Positions 11,143 through 21,600 of a stretch of 64,000 bases of DNA are shown here, in pieces. Each line of letters starts with the position of its first letter. Position 1 is the stretch's first letter. The translations under genes and the position numbers were made by a program. Under the pieces are notes generated by a model. The model had not been told where the DNA came from and made no database searches. It was given only the letters and a program-made list of their open reading frames with translations. Origin of the DNA: Trigonopsis variabilis (lineage: Eukaryota > Ascomycota > Trigonopsidomycetes > Trigonopsidales > Trigonopsidaceae); NCBI GenBank assembly GCA_003707065.3, contig PPXM03000002.1, positions 124,001-188,000 of the forward strand, given 5' to 3'.

Positions 11143-13101
11143 ATGTCTTCGCCGGCAAATGATCATTCTATTTCCGCCCCTCCAATACCTCAGCCAGTCT
11201 CTACCCCGGCGAATGCACCTTCTCTCTTCCCAGCAAATGATGAGTTGATTCCAAGTGAAGGCAGTCAAGTGAAGTTTCTCGAGACATTACCATATTACAT
11301 TGATGCCCAAGGATCGCGGGTTCCATTAGCGTCTGGAGCTCTTTCAGCATCAAGTGAAGGTAATGACCCGTTCAGTGTTGCCAAAAGGGTTGGTCAAGGC
11401 ATGCCAGGAGTGGATTCAATGACTAGGATTGCCATGGCTCTTAGATCGGGCCTGGTCCAGGAAATCAACTGGGCATTACAGCAGCTAGTTCCAATGTCCT
11501 TTGAACAGCCCGAATCCTTAAGATTTGATATATTTCCGGGCTTGGCTCAAGCACTGGTCAAAAGAATCGCGACTAGTCCTCTTGTGGGAGCCGATTATTC
11601 CTATGATAACGGTCTCCATATCATTGCTTCCCTATCCTATCACGATTCTCAACAAGAACGGCATAAGCTGCTCGAAGCAGCCTTGGTATTAAGGAACACC
11701 TGCTTAATACCTGAGAATGCGAGGTTCCTAAGCGATTTGTCGAATATAAAATCGGTCGTCACTAAAGGTTTGTTAGTTCCTGAATGTTCTACTCTTATTG
11801 AACTCAAACATTATGCCTTGGATGTGGCGGAATCAATCTCCATCCATCTCAACCTGGATTCTCCTCAGGATCCTTTCTTACTGGCTTTAATCCCTTGCTT
11901 TACTAGTACTGATAGAAGCATCCTGTTGGGTGGCTTACGTACCATGGCTCGACTACTCATTCAAGATCAGACAAATGTATTAAAAGAGCTTGAGCAATCT
12001 ACCTTAGAGGCTATTTGGAGGTTTCTGCTACTAGAAAGCGATGAAGAACTTATCTCAGCTTGTTTGGACTTTCTTTATCAGTACACCATTTATAAAGAGA
12101 ATGTCTCGAGAATCTTAAAGTCTCCCTCAAGCCTTCAGTTCGTCCATCAATTGGTCAGACTCCTCCTCTTTCAAGCTCACTCTCGGTTCTACCCTCCTCC
12201 CCCTACCCCTGCTCCGACTCGTCCTCCAGTTACTGCTTCTTTTCCCAAGCTTCCTGAAGCTTTGGTCACCGAGCTGATGGCCTTTCAAGAACCAGATCGT
12301 GCTACCCACTGGCTTCGAACCGTTTTCGAAGAAGACCCTACTAGCGATATCACTCAAATCGCCCTTTGGAAAGCATATGAAGCGCAATTCGAACCTTTTA
12401 TTCACCAAGGCCGTCGGTTATTACCTGCAGCTGATTTCATTAAAAACGTCACTCTCGCCTTTCATTCTGCCTCTGCTATGGTTGTGCAAACTCCCCAAGG
12501 CCAGAAATTTGTCATTCGCGGTATTCGGCCCAGAGAAGCCCCTGTCTCGCCGTCGGGCAAAGTTTACCTTAGCTGTAAATGGGAAGGACCACAAGGCCCC
12601 TGTGGTGAGATCTTCGAAGGGCCCAAACCTTTGTTTGAACATATCTTGCTCCATCATATTCCTCCTCATGATGGCGACGTTGCCATGGACGGGTCTGATG
12701 ATAATGGCTTGTACTATTGTCGATGGAAGAACTGCGATCGTTTCCCAAGCGGCTCTACCGACCGAGCAGCTGTGGCTGGTCATATAAGGACTCATCTGGC
12801 TGGTCTTCTGGCCCAAGTGTCTCCGCCTACCGGTGCATCCGTCCTTCCTCCCAAACGCGACGCACAATCGACTCCCTATCAGCCGCCTTATGAATTAATG
12901 GCGCGACTGACAGCCGTAGATGAAACAGGTGAAGCCTGTGGTGTCTCCTTGACGGCTGCGTTGGTCCTGCGGAATTTGGCGCGCACTGCCATTGGCAAAG
13001 AGATCCTAATGGGTGTGCAGGACCAAATTATAAAGGTTGCCGCCTTAAACCCGAGCTTGGGCAACTACGTCGCAGACCTTTTGGATTTTATGAGCTCATA
13101 G
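11143..13101 (+). CDS. RSC9: RSC/SWI-SNF chromatin-remodelling subunit Rsc9-like
   Basis: A single exon of 652 codons. The first ~80 residues are Pro/Ser-rich, followed by a helical repeat region (MTRIAMALRSGLVQEINWAL onward) typical of Rsc9/ARID2-type armadillo repeats. Around residues 430-460 there is a conserved DNA-binding-like block (DFIKNVTLAFHSASA ... KFVIRGIRPREAP), then two C2H2-like zinc-binding units between ~470 and 560 (CKWEGPQGPCGEIF...HILLHH and CRWKNCDRF...HIRTH). The C-terminus resumes conserved helices (LTAALVLRNLARTAIGKEIL), also a Rsc9 hallmark. The protein would act in the nucleus in a SWI/SNF-class remodeller. Assignment rests on domain order and remembered fungal Rsc9 sequences; an Rsc9-like subunit of SWI/SNF proper cannot be excluded. 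Confidence 0.82.
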   Translation: MSSPANDHSISAPPIPQPVSTPANAPSLFPANDELIPSEGSQVKFLETLPYYIDAQGSRVPLASGALSASSEGNDPFSVAKRVGQGMPGVDSMTRIAMALRSGLVQEINWALQQLVPMSFEQPESLRFDIFPGLAQALVKRIATSPLVGADYSYDNGLHIIASLSYHDSQQERHKLLEAALVLRNTCLIPENARFLSDLSNIKSVVTKGLLVPECSTLIELKHYALDVAESISIHLNLDSPQDPFLLALIPCFTSTDRSILLGGLRTMARLLIQDQTNVLKELEQSTLEAIWRFLLLESDEELISACLDFLYQYTIYKENVSRILKSPSSLQFVHQLVRLLLFQAHSRFYPPPPTPAPTRPPVTASFPKLPEALVTELMAFQEPDRATHWLRTVFEEDPTSDITQIALWKAYEAQFEPFIHQGRRLLPAADFIKNVTLAFHSASAMVVQTPQGQKFVIRGIRPREAPVSPSGKVYLSCKWEGPQGPCGEIFEGPKPLFEHILLHHIPPHDGDVAMDGSDDNGLYYCRWKNCDRFPSGSTDRAAVAGHIRTHLAGLLAQVSPPTGASVLPPKRDAQSTPYQPPYELMARLTAVDETGEACGVSLTAALVLRNLARTAIGKEILMGVQDQIIKVAALNPSLGNYVADLLDFMSS

Positions 13102-13364
13102 TGTACTTTAGTGAAGAATAGTGACTGGTAATACTGCGGTTTCGTGTGCATGGGCTCGTAGGTGCCGAGTAGAACTATCCAGATCAAACCTACACGTGGT
13201 GCCTCTATACAAATTGGAGGTGCTCTACTGTAGCATCTATAAACATCCAGTTTATCTTTCCAAAGTTCTGCTGAGAACCAGAAACACATGTTCCGTAGTC
13301 AACGAGCCCTTGGTGTCGACCGGTGAACCCCGTCGTCACGACACCTTCGACGATCGCTCCTGAT

Positions 13365-14528
13365 ATGGATGAATATATAGACTATGATCTATTTCTGGAT
13401 CCTTCATTCGATCCAATTGCTTTCATAAATAGTCTTGTCTTAGCTACAAATGATGGGACGGATGAAGAGGTTGATCTTGAGGCATCCAAGAAGCGAGTGG
13501 GATACGATGTCCAAGAACTGGACAAAATGATCCAGCGTACGATCGACACCGGGTATTTAGAGATGATTGAGAAATGTAACGAGATCGTGGAGATGGATGA
13601 GACCCTTGGAGAATATAAAGAAGCGATTGAACGGGTGACTAAATCATATGATCGCCTGAACCAAGACATCTTGACTCCCTACGATAACGGCACACAGATA
13701 TACAAAGAATTAGTTAATTTGCGGACCTTGAGTCAATCTTTACGAGGATTGATTGATGCCATGAGATTAATGGACCAGGTTGAACGATATAATCCAAAGA
13801 GCTCATTAGATTCTTTGATCCGATGCGTCAAATCAATGAAGCAACTACAGCCCTCGCTCGATGCTTACCCTGGTCTTGAGAACTTATCTCTGGGGCGACG
13901 CTTTGACCGAAGTCTCCAAGATATCGACTCTAAAATCAAGAACCAGCTCAAGACGAGCCTAGTTCATGGATCCAATCAATCAATAGACCAAGTTACTCTC
14001 ATCTGTCAGGCTGCAGGTACTATCTCCATTCCGTTTCTCTTGTCTACAGTGGACCAATGCTTGACCACCTTGGTCACGGCGTCCGTGTTGGCTATCACCC
14101 GGTCGCTAACGTCGCGTCAAACGTTGGAAAAAGCAATGAGCGATTGTCTAAAAAAAGTTGACAACATTACTCGATTATCAGAGGCTTTGAGTCGCTTAAC
14201 GCCAGCTTCTGTCGGTCTAACTAGCCTCCCGCCATCGTCGCCATCATCCATCCAGTCACTTGCAGATCTCGTCAACGACTACTTTGATACCTCAGCTCTA
14301 CTCACAAAGTTCTGGAGAGATCTCGCATCTAAATTAGAACAAAAGTCCAAAGACTTTACCTTTCTATCAATGAGGAGAAATACCCAGAGCCCCTCATTGG
14401 GCCATGAAACCTTGTCGGCGACTCAAGCCAGTGAGATCGTCACCTCCACTCTACATCAATGCGACTTCGATAAATCGTCTCCCGAAGTGCAAGTAATGGT
14501 TCATGCTATCAACTCGTTGCTAGCATGA
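13365..14528 (+). CDS. COG5: Conserved oligomeric Golgi complex subunit 5
   Basis: One exon, 387 codons from the ATG at 13365; the frame extends upstream to a GTG but has no earlier ATG. The N-terminus DYDLFLDPSFDPIAFINSLV is the Cog5 signature, followed by long amphipathic helices and coiled coil (LEMIEKCNEIVEMDETLGEY; LVNLR.LSQSLRGLIDAMRL) typical of CATCHR tethers. The length matches the short fungal Cog5 form (about 400 residues), not the 800-residue animal form. It would work in lobe B of the COG tether for retrograde intra-Golgi traffic. A CACGTG box lies at 13194-13199. The upstream gap from RSC9 is 263 bp, in tandem. Confidence 0.9.
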   Translation: MDEYIDYDLFLDPSFDPIAFINSLVLATNDGTDEEVDLEASKKRVGYDVQELDKMIQRTIDTGYLEMIEKCNEIVEMDETLGEYKEAIERVTKSYDRLNQDILTPYDNGTQIYKELVNLRTLSQSLRGLIDAMRLMDQVERYNPKSSLDSLIRCVKSMKQLQPSLDAYPGLENLSLGRRFDRSLQDIDSKIKNQLKTSLVHGSNQSIDQVTLICQAAGTISIPFLLSTVDQCLTTLVTASVLAITRSLTSRQTLEKAMSDCLKKVDNITRLSEALSRLTPASVGLTSLPPSSPSSIQSLADLVNDYFDTSALLTKFWRDLASKLEQKSKDFTFLSMRRNTQSPSLGHETLSATQASEIVTSTLHQCDFDKSSPEVQVMVHAINSLLA

Positions 14529-15196
14529 TTCTCGGAAATAGATTTATTCTTGTTGATATAATCCCTCCCCGCTGTCCTTAATCAATGGCCCAAGGGCAAC
14601 AAAGTAGCGTTGCAAGCCCAACTGGCAGACTCGGCGAGTCCATCAGTTGATTGCTAAAGTTACTAAGAGCTGATGGATAAGCTAATGGTCCCGACCAAAT
14701 AACAGTTATGACTGTCGTCATAGAAAATGTGCATTTATGACATAACCGGTTCGTTTCGACCGAGTGACAATCGGGAAAATAAGTGATGGGAAAGTAACGT
14801 GAATTGCGGGTGAATACAAATCGGTTGCTTATCATTGGCCGACGGCGCTCTGAGATCGCCCATGTAACAATAGACTCAACGTAAAGTTATGGAAATGACG
14901 TAAAGAATGGATAGGTATATGCTGCAAAAAGGTCCTTATTGGTGTTATAAATATGTCTTTTGGATCTGTTAGGTCGAATCATCATAGCAAAAGTGTCCTC
15001 TATGCGTCTTATCGGCGTAACTTTGGTTGTGTAGAGTCGGCCAGACAACGAATGGACTATGGGGCCTTAGTAAGATTAGTACGAACCACATTTTACCCAA
15101 TTGGGAAATCAACGACGAAGCGATCAGGTGGGGGGGAGTTGATGATATAAAAGCCCACCAAGTCACAATATGTAGCCGTTTTGTTGAAGAACTGCC
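14529..15196. other. Intergenic region with catalase promoter
   Basis: About 670 bp between COG5 and catalase. Near the catalase start it has a TATA box (15146-15153) and a G run just before it. ATTGG, a reverse CCAAT, is at about 14938. No exon or RNA gene was recognised. Confidence 0.6.
15146..15153 (+). promoter_or_regulatory. TATA box of the catalase gene
   Basis: TATAAAAG, 44-51 bp upstream of the catalase ATG, with a GGGGGG run about 15 bp further upstream. The spacing suits a short leader and a strongly induced promoter. Function is inferred from position only. Confidence 0.55.
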
Positions 15197-16731
15197 ATGT
15201 CTGCAAAGTCCGATAAGAACGTAAGTGACTCTTATTATTTAACCTTGTCTCTAACAGAAAGGCTCCTACTTATACAACCTCCAATGGATGTCCGGTGTTG
15301 GACCCCAATGCCTCCATTCGAATTGGAGATCATGGACCGTTGTTAATGGAAGATTTCCATTTGGTCGATATGATCTCTCATTTTGACCGGGAAAGAATTC
15401 CTGAGCGAGTTGTCCACGCCAAAGGTTCAGGCGCCTATGGTGAATTTGAAGTCACTGATGACATCTCTGATTTGACCTGCGCCGATTTCTTGAGCGAAGT
15501 TGGGAAGAAGACCAAGCTTGTTGCCCGATTCTCAACTGTTGGTGGAGAAAAGGGTTCCCCTGACGCTGCTCGGGATCCTAGAGGATTCTCACTGAAATTT
15601 TACACCGAGGAGGGAAATTACGATTGGGTGTTCAATAACACTCCTGTTTTCTTCTTGCGAGATCCCACCAAGTTCCCTTATTTCATCCATACCCAGAAGC
15701 GTGACCCTCAGACCAATCTGAAAGATGCCACTATGTTTTGGGATTATTTGTCTCAGAACCAAGAATCAGCTCATCAGGTCATGATCTTGTTCTCCGATCG
15801 TGGCACACCTGCTTCATATCGCAACATGCATGGTTTCTCTGGTCATACTTATAAATTCGTCAAGGCTGACGGATCATTTGTCTATGTTCAGATCCATTGC
15901 AAGACCGATCAGGGCATCAAGAACCTTACCAATGATGAAGCTGTGGCTATGTCGGGTAGCAATCCTGACCATGCCCAGCAAGATCTATTCAACGCCATTG
16001 AACAGGGCAACTACCCATCTTGGACCTGTTACGTTCAAGTCATGACTCCGGAACAGGCAGAGGCATTCGGACCTGATATTTTCGATCTTACAAAGGTCTG
16101 GCCCCAGAAGGAATATCCTCTCCGTCGGTTTGGAAAGTTCACGCTCAATAAAAACCCCGAGAATTATTTCGCTGAGATTGAACAGGCCGCTTTCTCTCCT
16201 TCTCATCTTGTTCCTGGTGTCGAGCCCTCTGCTGATCCTGTACTTCAAGTCCGTCTTTTCTCTTACCCTGACACTCATCGTCACCGCTTAGGTGTCAATT
16301 ATCAACAGATTCCTGTGAACTGCCCTCTCCATGCTTATAATCCGTTCCAGCGTGATGGCTTCATGAATGTTAAAGGTAACTACGGTCCAACACCCAACTA
16401 TCCTTCGTCTCTTAAGCCTCTTAACTACAAGAAGGCCGCCACGATGGGAGTCGCTGAACACGAAAAATGGGTTGGTGCTGCCACAAGCTTCACGTGGACT
16501 GCCTCAGTTCAAAATGGTGACTTTGTGTGCTCCCGAAGACTCTGGGAAGTCTTTGGAAAGACTGGTCAGCAAGACAATTTCGTGTACAACGTGAGCGTCC
16601 ATTTGTGCAATGCTCATCCCCAAGTGCAAGAGAATACGTTCGAGATGTTTAGCAAGATCGATCAGGACTTGGGAAGGAGGATAGCCGAGGCAACTAGGGA
16701 ACAAGTCAAGCAGAAGAAGGGTCGTCTGTAA
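15197..16731 (+). CDS. CTA1: Monofunctional heme catalase
   Basis: Two exons, 15197..15220 and 15262..16731, encode 497 residues. The first exon is MSAKSDKN; the 41-nt intron ends CTAACAGAAAG, and only the second AG gives APTYTTSNGCPVLDP, the family N-terminus. Seen are the distal His in RVVHAKGSGAYGEFEV, the Asn in FNNTPVFFLRDP, the catalase signature region around the proximal Tyr in RLFSYPDTHRHRLG, and FNPF-like HAYNPFQRDG. Size and absence of a C-terminal flavodoxin-like domain mark the small-subunit clade that converts hydrogen peroxide to water and oxygen. The C-terminal KKGRL could be a weak type 1 peroxisomal signal; peroxisomal location is inferred and would fit the urate oxidase nearby. 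Confidence 0.97.
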
Positions 16732-17244
16732 ATTTAGTTAGTGCGAGAAGAGTCTGATATGATATGTGTAGATTATACTTCTTCGATTATAAGCTATGCG
16801 CGGTGAAATTGGGATCCAAGTCTCCCTCCATCCGAAATGCAGCTTCGCTTAGCCTTTCAGTCGGTATACCTTTGCTCCACAAGACCAGCCAGAACATATA
16901 CTAATGATGCAGTGTTCATTATCTGTAAAAGAGAAGATATATGGACATTGACAGTGAGAAGCGGCAGTCACGTAGTAGTAGTCTGTCTCGGCAGAGAGAG
17001 AGCGCTGCCCGTTTGGTCACATCTTGGCAGCATGAGTAAAAAGGTATAGAAGAAAAGCTACTCCTCCAATTCTCTAGTCCTTTGGTATTATCATTCGCAC
17101 TCCTTTCTCCAAGGGCTTCGCCGAACTGTGCTGTTCTCCTGGTTCTAATTCTATATTTTCCACATCCCTATCCCACCAGTAAGTTGAGCTGACAAAAAAT
17201 TTGATTGACAATATATACAAGAAATAACAAATCAAAGATAGATA
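16732..17244. other. Intergenic region between convergent catalase and COX14
   Basis: About 510 bp downstream of both genes. It holds pyrimidine-rich stretches (17080-17170) and nothing I can assign; a short plus-strand frame at 16837-17049 has no motif. Confidence 0.55.
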
Positions 17245-17535
17245 TTAGGCATTAGAGGGAGCATTAGCGATAGCTTCGGGGGCTGAATCGGCTTCGGCCT
17301 GCGAGATTAGCCAGATCATAAGAGATTACAAACTTCAGCCTTTTGTTTCTTAGCAAGAGCTTTTCTCCTGCTAATTTCTTGTAAGGTCCTGCCACTAGTA
17401 TAGATGGTTCCACAAAATAAAAAGACTATGATCAGAAATATCCGCCATACACGTACCTGTGGCTCCAGCAAGAGTCAAAACAGTCAAACGATGAGCAATA
17501 TCGGTCGCACGGACATACCAAGGACGAATCGCCAT
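17245..17535 (-). CDS. COX14: Cytochrome c oxidase assembly protein Cox14
   Basis: Three exons, complement(17245..17298, 17334..17425, 17457..17535), encode 74 residues, close to yeast Cox14 (70). RPWYVRATDIAHRLTVLTL aligns with yeast YAWYTRVTDTLHRLTVLTL, then a single membrane segment (TLAGATVFLFCGTIY) and a charged matrix or intermembrane tail (RTLQEISRRKALAKKQKAE). Cox14 is an inner-membrane factor that couples Cox1 synthesis to assembly. The first intron is only 31 nt (GTACGT, branch TCTGAT, acceptor CATAG), the shortest found here; the second is 35 nt. Upstream of the ATG there is a further GTAAGA...CTCTGACCAAG pattern that may be a 5' leader intron. The start is 185 bp from the divergent ABC1-type kinase gene, also mitochondrial. 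Confidence 0.92.
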
Positions 17536-17720
17536 GATGTTTAAGATGGGAGAGAATGCTTGGTCAGAGAAAGGCCTATTTCGAGTGGTCTTACCCTGCG
17601 TTACTTGGCCTGGCAACGCTCTAATGACTGCACTGTTACATCAATCGACAACGGGCGGCCGTACAAAGTGGCCGTCAGCTTGTGAGAAGGTGACTTAGTA
17701 CCGCTGTTTACGCCAGTGGT

Positions 17721-19997
17721 ATGATGGACAAGATAAGGTTGGCATTATCTGGCACGAGAGTGTCGTGGAAAGTTCAGAATGCACTGGTTCCTGCAAAACT
17801 AACAAAACTAATTGGCGATCGGGGCATGTCGATGAAGTTTACACGAGGGAACGAGTTAATTAACTTATCCTATCACACCCATCTGACTTCTGGAAGAAGT
17901 AGTATTAGAAGAGGTAGTGTTTACAGGGGATTTTGTGAGTGGTCACAGACTCGACAGGATCGATCGCCTTTCAAAAGGCTATTTCACAACTCAGTTTCTA
18001 GAGTAAGGCCGCAATTGAAATCGTCTAGGTGTGCTCATAGTGTTATGATCGTGGCGATTTGTGCTTTAGGGACCGTTTACATGAACCAGAGCGAGATTTA
18101 CTGCGAGGGCTTATTGGAACCTCAACCTGCTTCCACGACTGAGCAGGGACTCTATCTAGCTTCAGAGAAAGAAAAAATGGATAACATTCTTGGACATTCA
18201 TCTCATCTAGCCATCAGACTTTGGAAAAGGATGCGATACCAAATCAAGATATATATAACTGATCCAATTGCAACTTTTGTTCGCTTTATATATCTCAGTA
18301 TTCTTTTCAGCCCCATTCTGATTCTTCTTCCTATGTCATATTTTGGTCCCAAGCAGCCTGACAAGGCAAACGAGCGCAAAGGCTGCTTGTTGTGGTATAC
18401 CTTGATAGTAGATCTGCTGGAACAAGCTGGACCCTCATTCATCAAATTGGGTCAATGGGCAGCTTCGAGGCCTGATATTTTTCCCCAACAGTTATGTGAC
18501 ATCCTCTCGAGACTACATAGTCATGCTAAGGCCCATTCTCTTCATGAAACTAAGCGGATTGTTCGGAAAGCATTCGGTGGAAGAAAGTTTGAAGATATTT
18601 TTGAAGATTTTGACCCTGAGCCAGTCGGAGTGGGGGCCATGGCTCAGGTCTATCGAGCCAAGCTGAAACCGGAATTGGTCAAGGAAAGCGAAGAGGATAC
18701 GAACCCACCTGTGAAATCTCTGGCATCTGCTATCAGTTTTGCTTCAAAATTGTCACCAAAAGCTTCATGGGTTGCTCTTAAGGTCCTTCATCCTAAAGTC
18801 GACTTGATGGTAGAGCGAGATTTATCGATCATGAGATTCTTTGCGGATACTTTGGACGTCATCCCGGGGTTCAAGTGGTTCTCTTTTCCTGACGAAGTCG
18901 AACAGTTCTCTCGAATGATGAGGCTCCAGTTGGATATGAGAATTGAAGCATCCAATCTGAACCATTTCCGGGCTGATTTCCGAGATCAAAAAGGTGTACG
19001 TTTCCCACGTCCTTATTCAGACTTTTGCTCCAAAAACGTTTTGGTTGAAGATTATATCGAAGGACTACCTTTGTCGGTCTTAATGGAGATGTCGGATGGA
19101 AAGGGCAAAGGGCTCGACAAGGCTACAGCTGACTTGGGGCTGAATATCTTTTTGAAAATGTTATTATTGAATAATTTTATCCATGCTGATCTGCATCCAG
19201 GCAATATCTTTGTGTCTTTCTATCGACCAACTAACATCAACTTTTCTAGGGAAGGAATCTCACTGTCAACGATCCTTCCTACAGTTGAATCGGTCCAACA
19301 TGATTCAGAATTGAGAACGAAAGAACTGATGGATCTTTATCGGACAGATGATAGAGAAGAATGGCGAAAGACTCTGACAGCTATGTATACTTCGGACTAC
19401 CGGCCCATTCTATCGTTTATTGACGCCGGACTGGTGACTGAATTGGATGCTGTGAACCGCCGTAACTTTTTGGACTTATTTATAGCCATATCTCGTTTTG
19501 ACGGGTATAAGGTCGGTCAACTGATGATTGAGAGGTCCAAGTCACCGCAGACTGTTGTCGACAACGAGATATTTGAGTTGAAGATGGAAAATCTAGTATC
19601 AGATATACGCAAGCGAACTTTTGCGCTGGCTAATGTCAAAATCGCAGACCTGCTGGGCAGAGCTATGTCTATGGTCCAAACTCATCATGTGAAGCTCGAA
19701 GGCGACTTTGTTAACGTGGTGTTATCAATTCTGTTGTTGGAAGGTATCGGAAGACGTCTTGATCCTCAGCTTGATCTTTTCAAGTCCTCTTTGCCGATCC
19801 TTCGTCAATTGGGTGCAAAGCAGGCCATGGCGATGGGAGAAGATCAGATCAAAGGTTCTGAGAACATCAGTGAGGTCGTCTCACTCAATGCCATGTTAAA
19901 AGTATGGGTTGCTTTGGAAGCAAGGCAGTTTGTCGCCGCATCAGTCACGGAAACAAAGAAATTGGTTGTTCACGATCTTCTTGCCCCCAATTGGTAG
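17721..19997 (+). CDS. CQD1: ABC1/UbiB-family atypical kinase, ADCK2/Cqd1-like, mitochondrial
   Basis: One exon, 758 codons. A basic N-terminus suits a mitochondrial presequence, and a membrane segment lies at ~190-210 (IYLSILFSPILILLPMSYF). UbiB hallmarks follow: KxGQ in SFIKLGQWAASRPDIF (~240-255), the alanine-rich loop replacement GVGAMAQVYRAKL, VALKVLHP with the ion-pair lysine, a catalytic loop NNFIHADLHPGNIF (~485-495) and a DFG-equivalent FIDAGLV (~566). These families act on coenzyme Q biosynthesis or distribution. The GAMAQVY loop and long insert between it and VALK resemble ADCK2/yeast YPL109C (Cqd1) more than Coq8. The subgroup is less certain than the family. COX14 is divergent upstream. 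Confidence 0.88.
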   Translation: MMDKIRLALSGTRVSWKVQNALVPAKLTKLIGDRGMSMKFTRGNELINLSYHTHLTSGRSSIRRGSVYRGFCEWSQTRQDRSPFKRLFHNSVSRVRPQLKSSRCAHSVMIVAICALGTVYMNQSEIYCEGLLEPQPASTTEQGLYLASEKEKMDNILGHSSHLAIRLWKRMRYQIKIYITDPIATFVRFIYLSILFSPILILLPMSYFGPKQPDKANERKGCLLWYTLIVDLLEQAGPSFIKLGQWAASRPDIFPQQLCDILSRLHSHAKAHSLHETKRIVRKAFGGRKFEDIFEDFDPEPVGVGAMAQVYRAKLKPELVKESEEDTNPPVKSLASAISFASKLSPKASWVALKVLHPKVDLMVERDLSIMRFFADTLDVIPGFKWFSFPDEVEQFSRMMRLQLDMRIEASNLNHFRADFRDQKGVRFPRPYSDFCSKNVLVEDYIEGLPLSVLMEMSDGKGKGLDKATADLGLNIFLKMLLLNNFIHADLHPGNIFVSFYRPTNINFSREGISLSTILPTVESVQHDSELRTKELMDLYRTDDREEWRKTLTAMYTSDYRPILSFIDAGLVTELDAVNRRNFLDLFIAISRFDGYKVGQLMIERSKSPQTVVDNEIFELKMENLVSDIRKRTFALANVKIADLLGRAMSMVQTHHVKLEGDFVNVVLSILLLEGIGRRLDPQLDLFKSSLPILRQLGAKQAMAMGEDQIKGSENISEVVSLNAMLKVWVALEARQFVAASVTETKKLVVHDLLAPNW

Positions 19998-20229
19998 CGA
20001 GAATCACAGTGGAGTTTCATACTCTTGGATTCACGACTAGAAGATGCAATGGCAGATGACAAGTTATGCTCTGACTTACGTGTAATGATTTAGGGATAAG
20101 GGTCTTTTTTTCTTGGTTATGGACAGGATTAGATGGAGCATCAATGAATATAAGAAAATAAGACATTCAGCGTAAACTCTCCCTAACAGACGCTTCGGAT
20201 AACGTCTGATGAGCAGTCACGTGGACCTC

Positions 20230-20685
20230 TTACTTCTTCTTAGGTCCATGTAAAGGCTGTCCAATTTCTTTGCCTCGTAATTTAATTCCCAAAGCTCGTT
20301 CCATCTTAGCTAAGATTTGCTGATTCGGTATAGCCTTGCCGTTCTCATATTCGTTGACCACTGTTTGCTTCTCATTAATCTTGACAGCCAAGTCCTTCTG
20401 AGTCATCTCTTTCTCTTGACGGCCTCGCTGGATAGCTTTTCCGACAGTAGCATCAAGCTTTTGAGTGGGGACGACATCATCAACATTTGCCACTTTAGTC
20501 AATCGCTGACCTTCGGTGCTGCTGTGGGCCTTATTAGATCCAGCACTAAACTTCTTCTCAGTGGCTACCACGCCCCCGGTTCGACGAGCTGCATTGATCT
20601 CGGCGTTCGTTCGAGCAGTCTTTGTACGATTAGCATGCGCTCTTTGTCCAATAACTGTCACGTTATCCCAATCACTGTTCGACAT
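20230..20685 (-). CDS. MBF1: Multiprotein bridging factor 1 (transcription coactivator)
   Basis: One exon of 151 codons starting at 20685 ([16 protein letters not shown]); the open frame extends upstream but the conserved protein starts here. The N-terminal MBF1 domain (residues ~1-75, including [16 protein letters not shown]) is followed by a Cro/C1-type helix-turn-helix at ~85-140 ([20 protein letters not shown] ... [20 protein letters not shown]) and a basic tail. MBF1 bridges Gcn4-type activators and TBP and also acts in ribosome quality control. CACGTG boxes flank the gene (20218-20223 and 20769-20774). Confidence 0.97.
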   Translation of the reverse strand: MSNSDWDNVTVIGQRAHANRTKTARTNAEINAARRTGGVVATEKKFSAGSNKAHSSTEGQRLTKVANVDDVVPTQKLDATVGKAIQRGRQEKEMTQKDLAVKINEKQTVVNEYENGKAIPNQQILAKMERALGIKLRGKEIGQPLHGPKKK

Positions 20686-21019
20686 GAGTAAAATGTATGG
20701 AAGGTGTAGGAAGGTTGCGTCATGTAACAGTTGCCGTAATATTAAGAACGCCTTTGTAAATATGATACCACGTGCATATGGCACAGTATAGAACCAGTAC
20801 CGGATCCGAGCTATATGCTCCGTGAAATTAGGTAATTTATCGAATTTGAATGACTTCAATTTCACTCCTCGGCTGTACAGAACACAGTAGAGTATATCGG
20901 AGCATGGCGAATAGGTACTATTCAACACCTCAAACTAGATCGACTCTACCTGGTCCACCGGTTGCTAGACGCGCACACGCTACTGTGCAGCAACCATCCT
21001 CGAGATCAAATTTTAAGCA
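20686..21019. other. Divergent promoter between MBF1 and MRPL27
   Basis: About 330 bp with a CACGTG box at 20769-20774, 84 bp before the MBF1 start. Nothing else was recognised. Confidence 0.55.
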
Positions 21020-21482
21020 ATGAGGCCCTCGTCCATTATTAATTTGATCCGACCATGGATGCCTTACTGGAATGGAGTTCCCAAGCGAACCAGTCTCCGC
21101 AAGCGTGGAGGACGCCGCCGTCTCCCGCTGACAACTAAAGATGGTAATGCGACCTATTATAAGGGTACTCGATCTTCGGGTATAGGAAGGCACACTCGAA
21201 AGGGCGGATATATAATAGATTGGGCTAAGGTACGAACGTATGTTGTGCCTCGTGATTTAGAGTCCTCTTCGGTAGGTTTCTTGTCTAAGACACCAGACTA
21301 ACTCATGCAAGCTGAAGCCTTACGTCCATGCTTCTGCACCCGAAATCCGTCACACTTTTGAAGGTTATACTGGACCGAATGATGGCAATCTTTATCTCCA
21401 GAAACTCCGAGAATATATCCGATATGGTGAGCGAGAACCACTCTCAAACCGACGATCATCTACATGGGTCGAACGAGGTTAA
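21020..21482 (+). CDS. MRPL27: Mitochondrial large-subunit ribosomal protein mL41
   Basis: Two exons, 21020..21271 and 21312..21482, encode 140 residues. Exon 1 gives RRRLPLTTKDGNATYYKGT and GIGRHTRKGGYIIDWAKVRT followed by YVVP, the mL41 core. Without splicing the frame ends shortly after; the 40-nt intron (GTAGGT...GACTAACTCATGCAAG) joins DLESSS to LKPYVHASAPEIRHTFEGY, restoring the expected C-terminal LKPYV block and a basic tail. It is a component of the mitochondrial large ribosomal subunit. The end lies 118 bp from the convergent U2AF gene. Confidence 0.94.
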
Positions 21483-21600
21483 TGTAAATACGATCAATTA
21501 TTGTACAGTCATTACTATGTATCACCAATTTGCCCATATAGTACAAGATTTGAATTTTACCTTCTCATTCCTTTCCACCGTTTGAGCACTCCAACAATCT

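Noticed and set aside
20686-20928. Upstream extension of the MBF1 frame
   Set aside because: It precedes the conserved MSxxDWD start and shows no homology.
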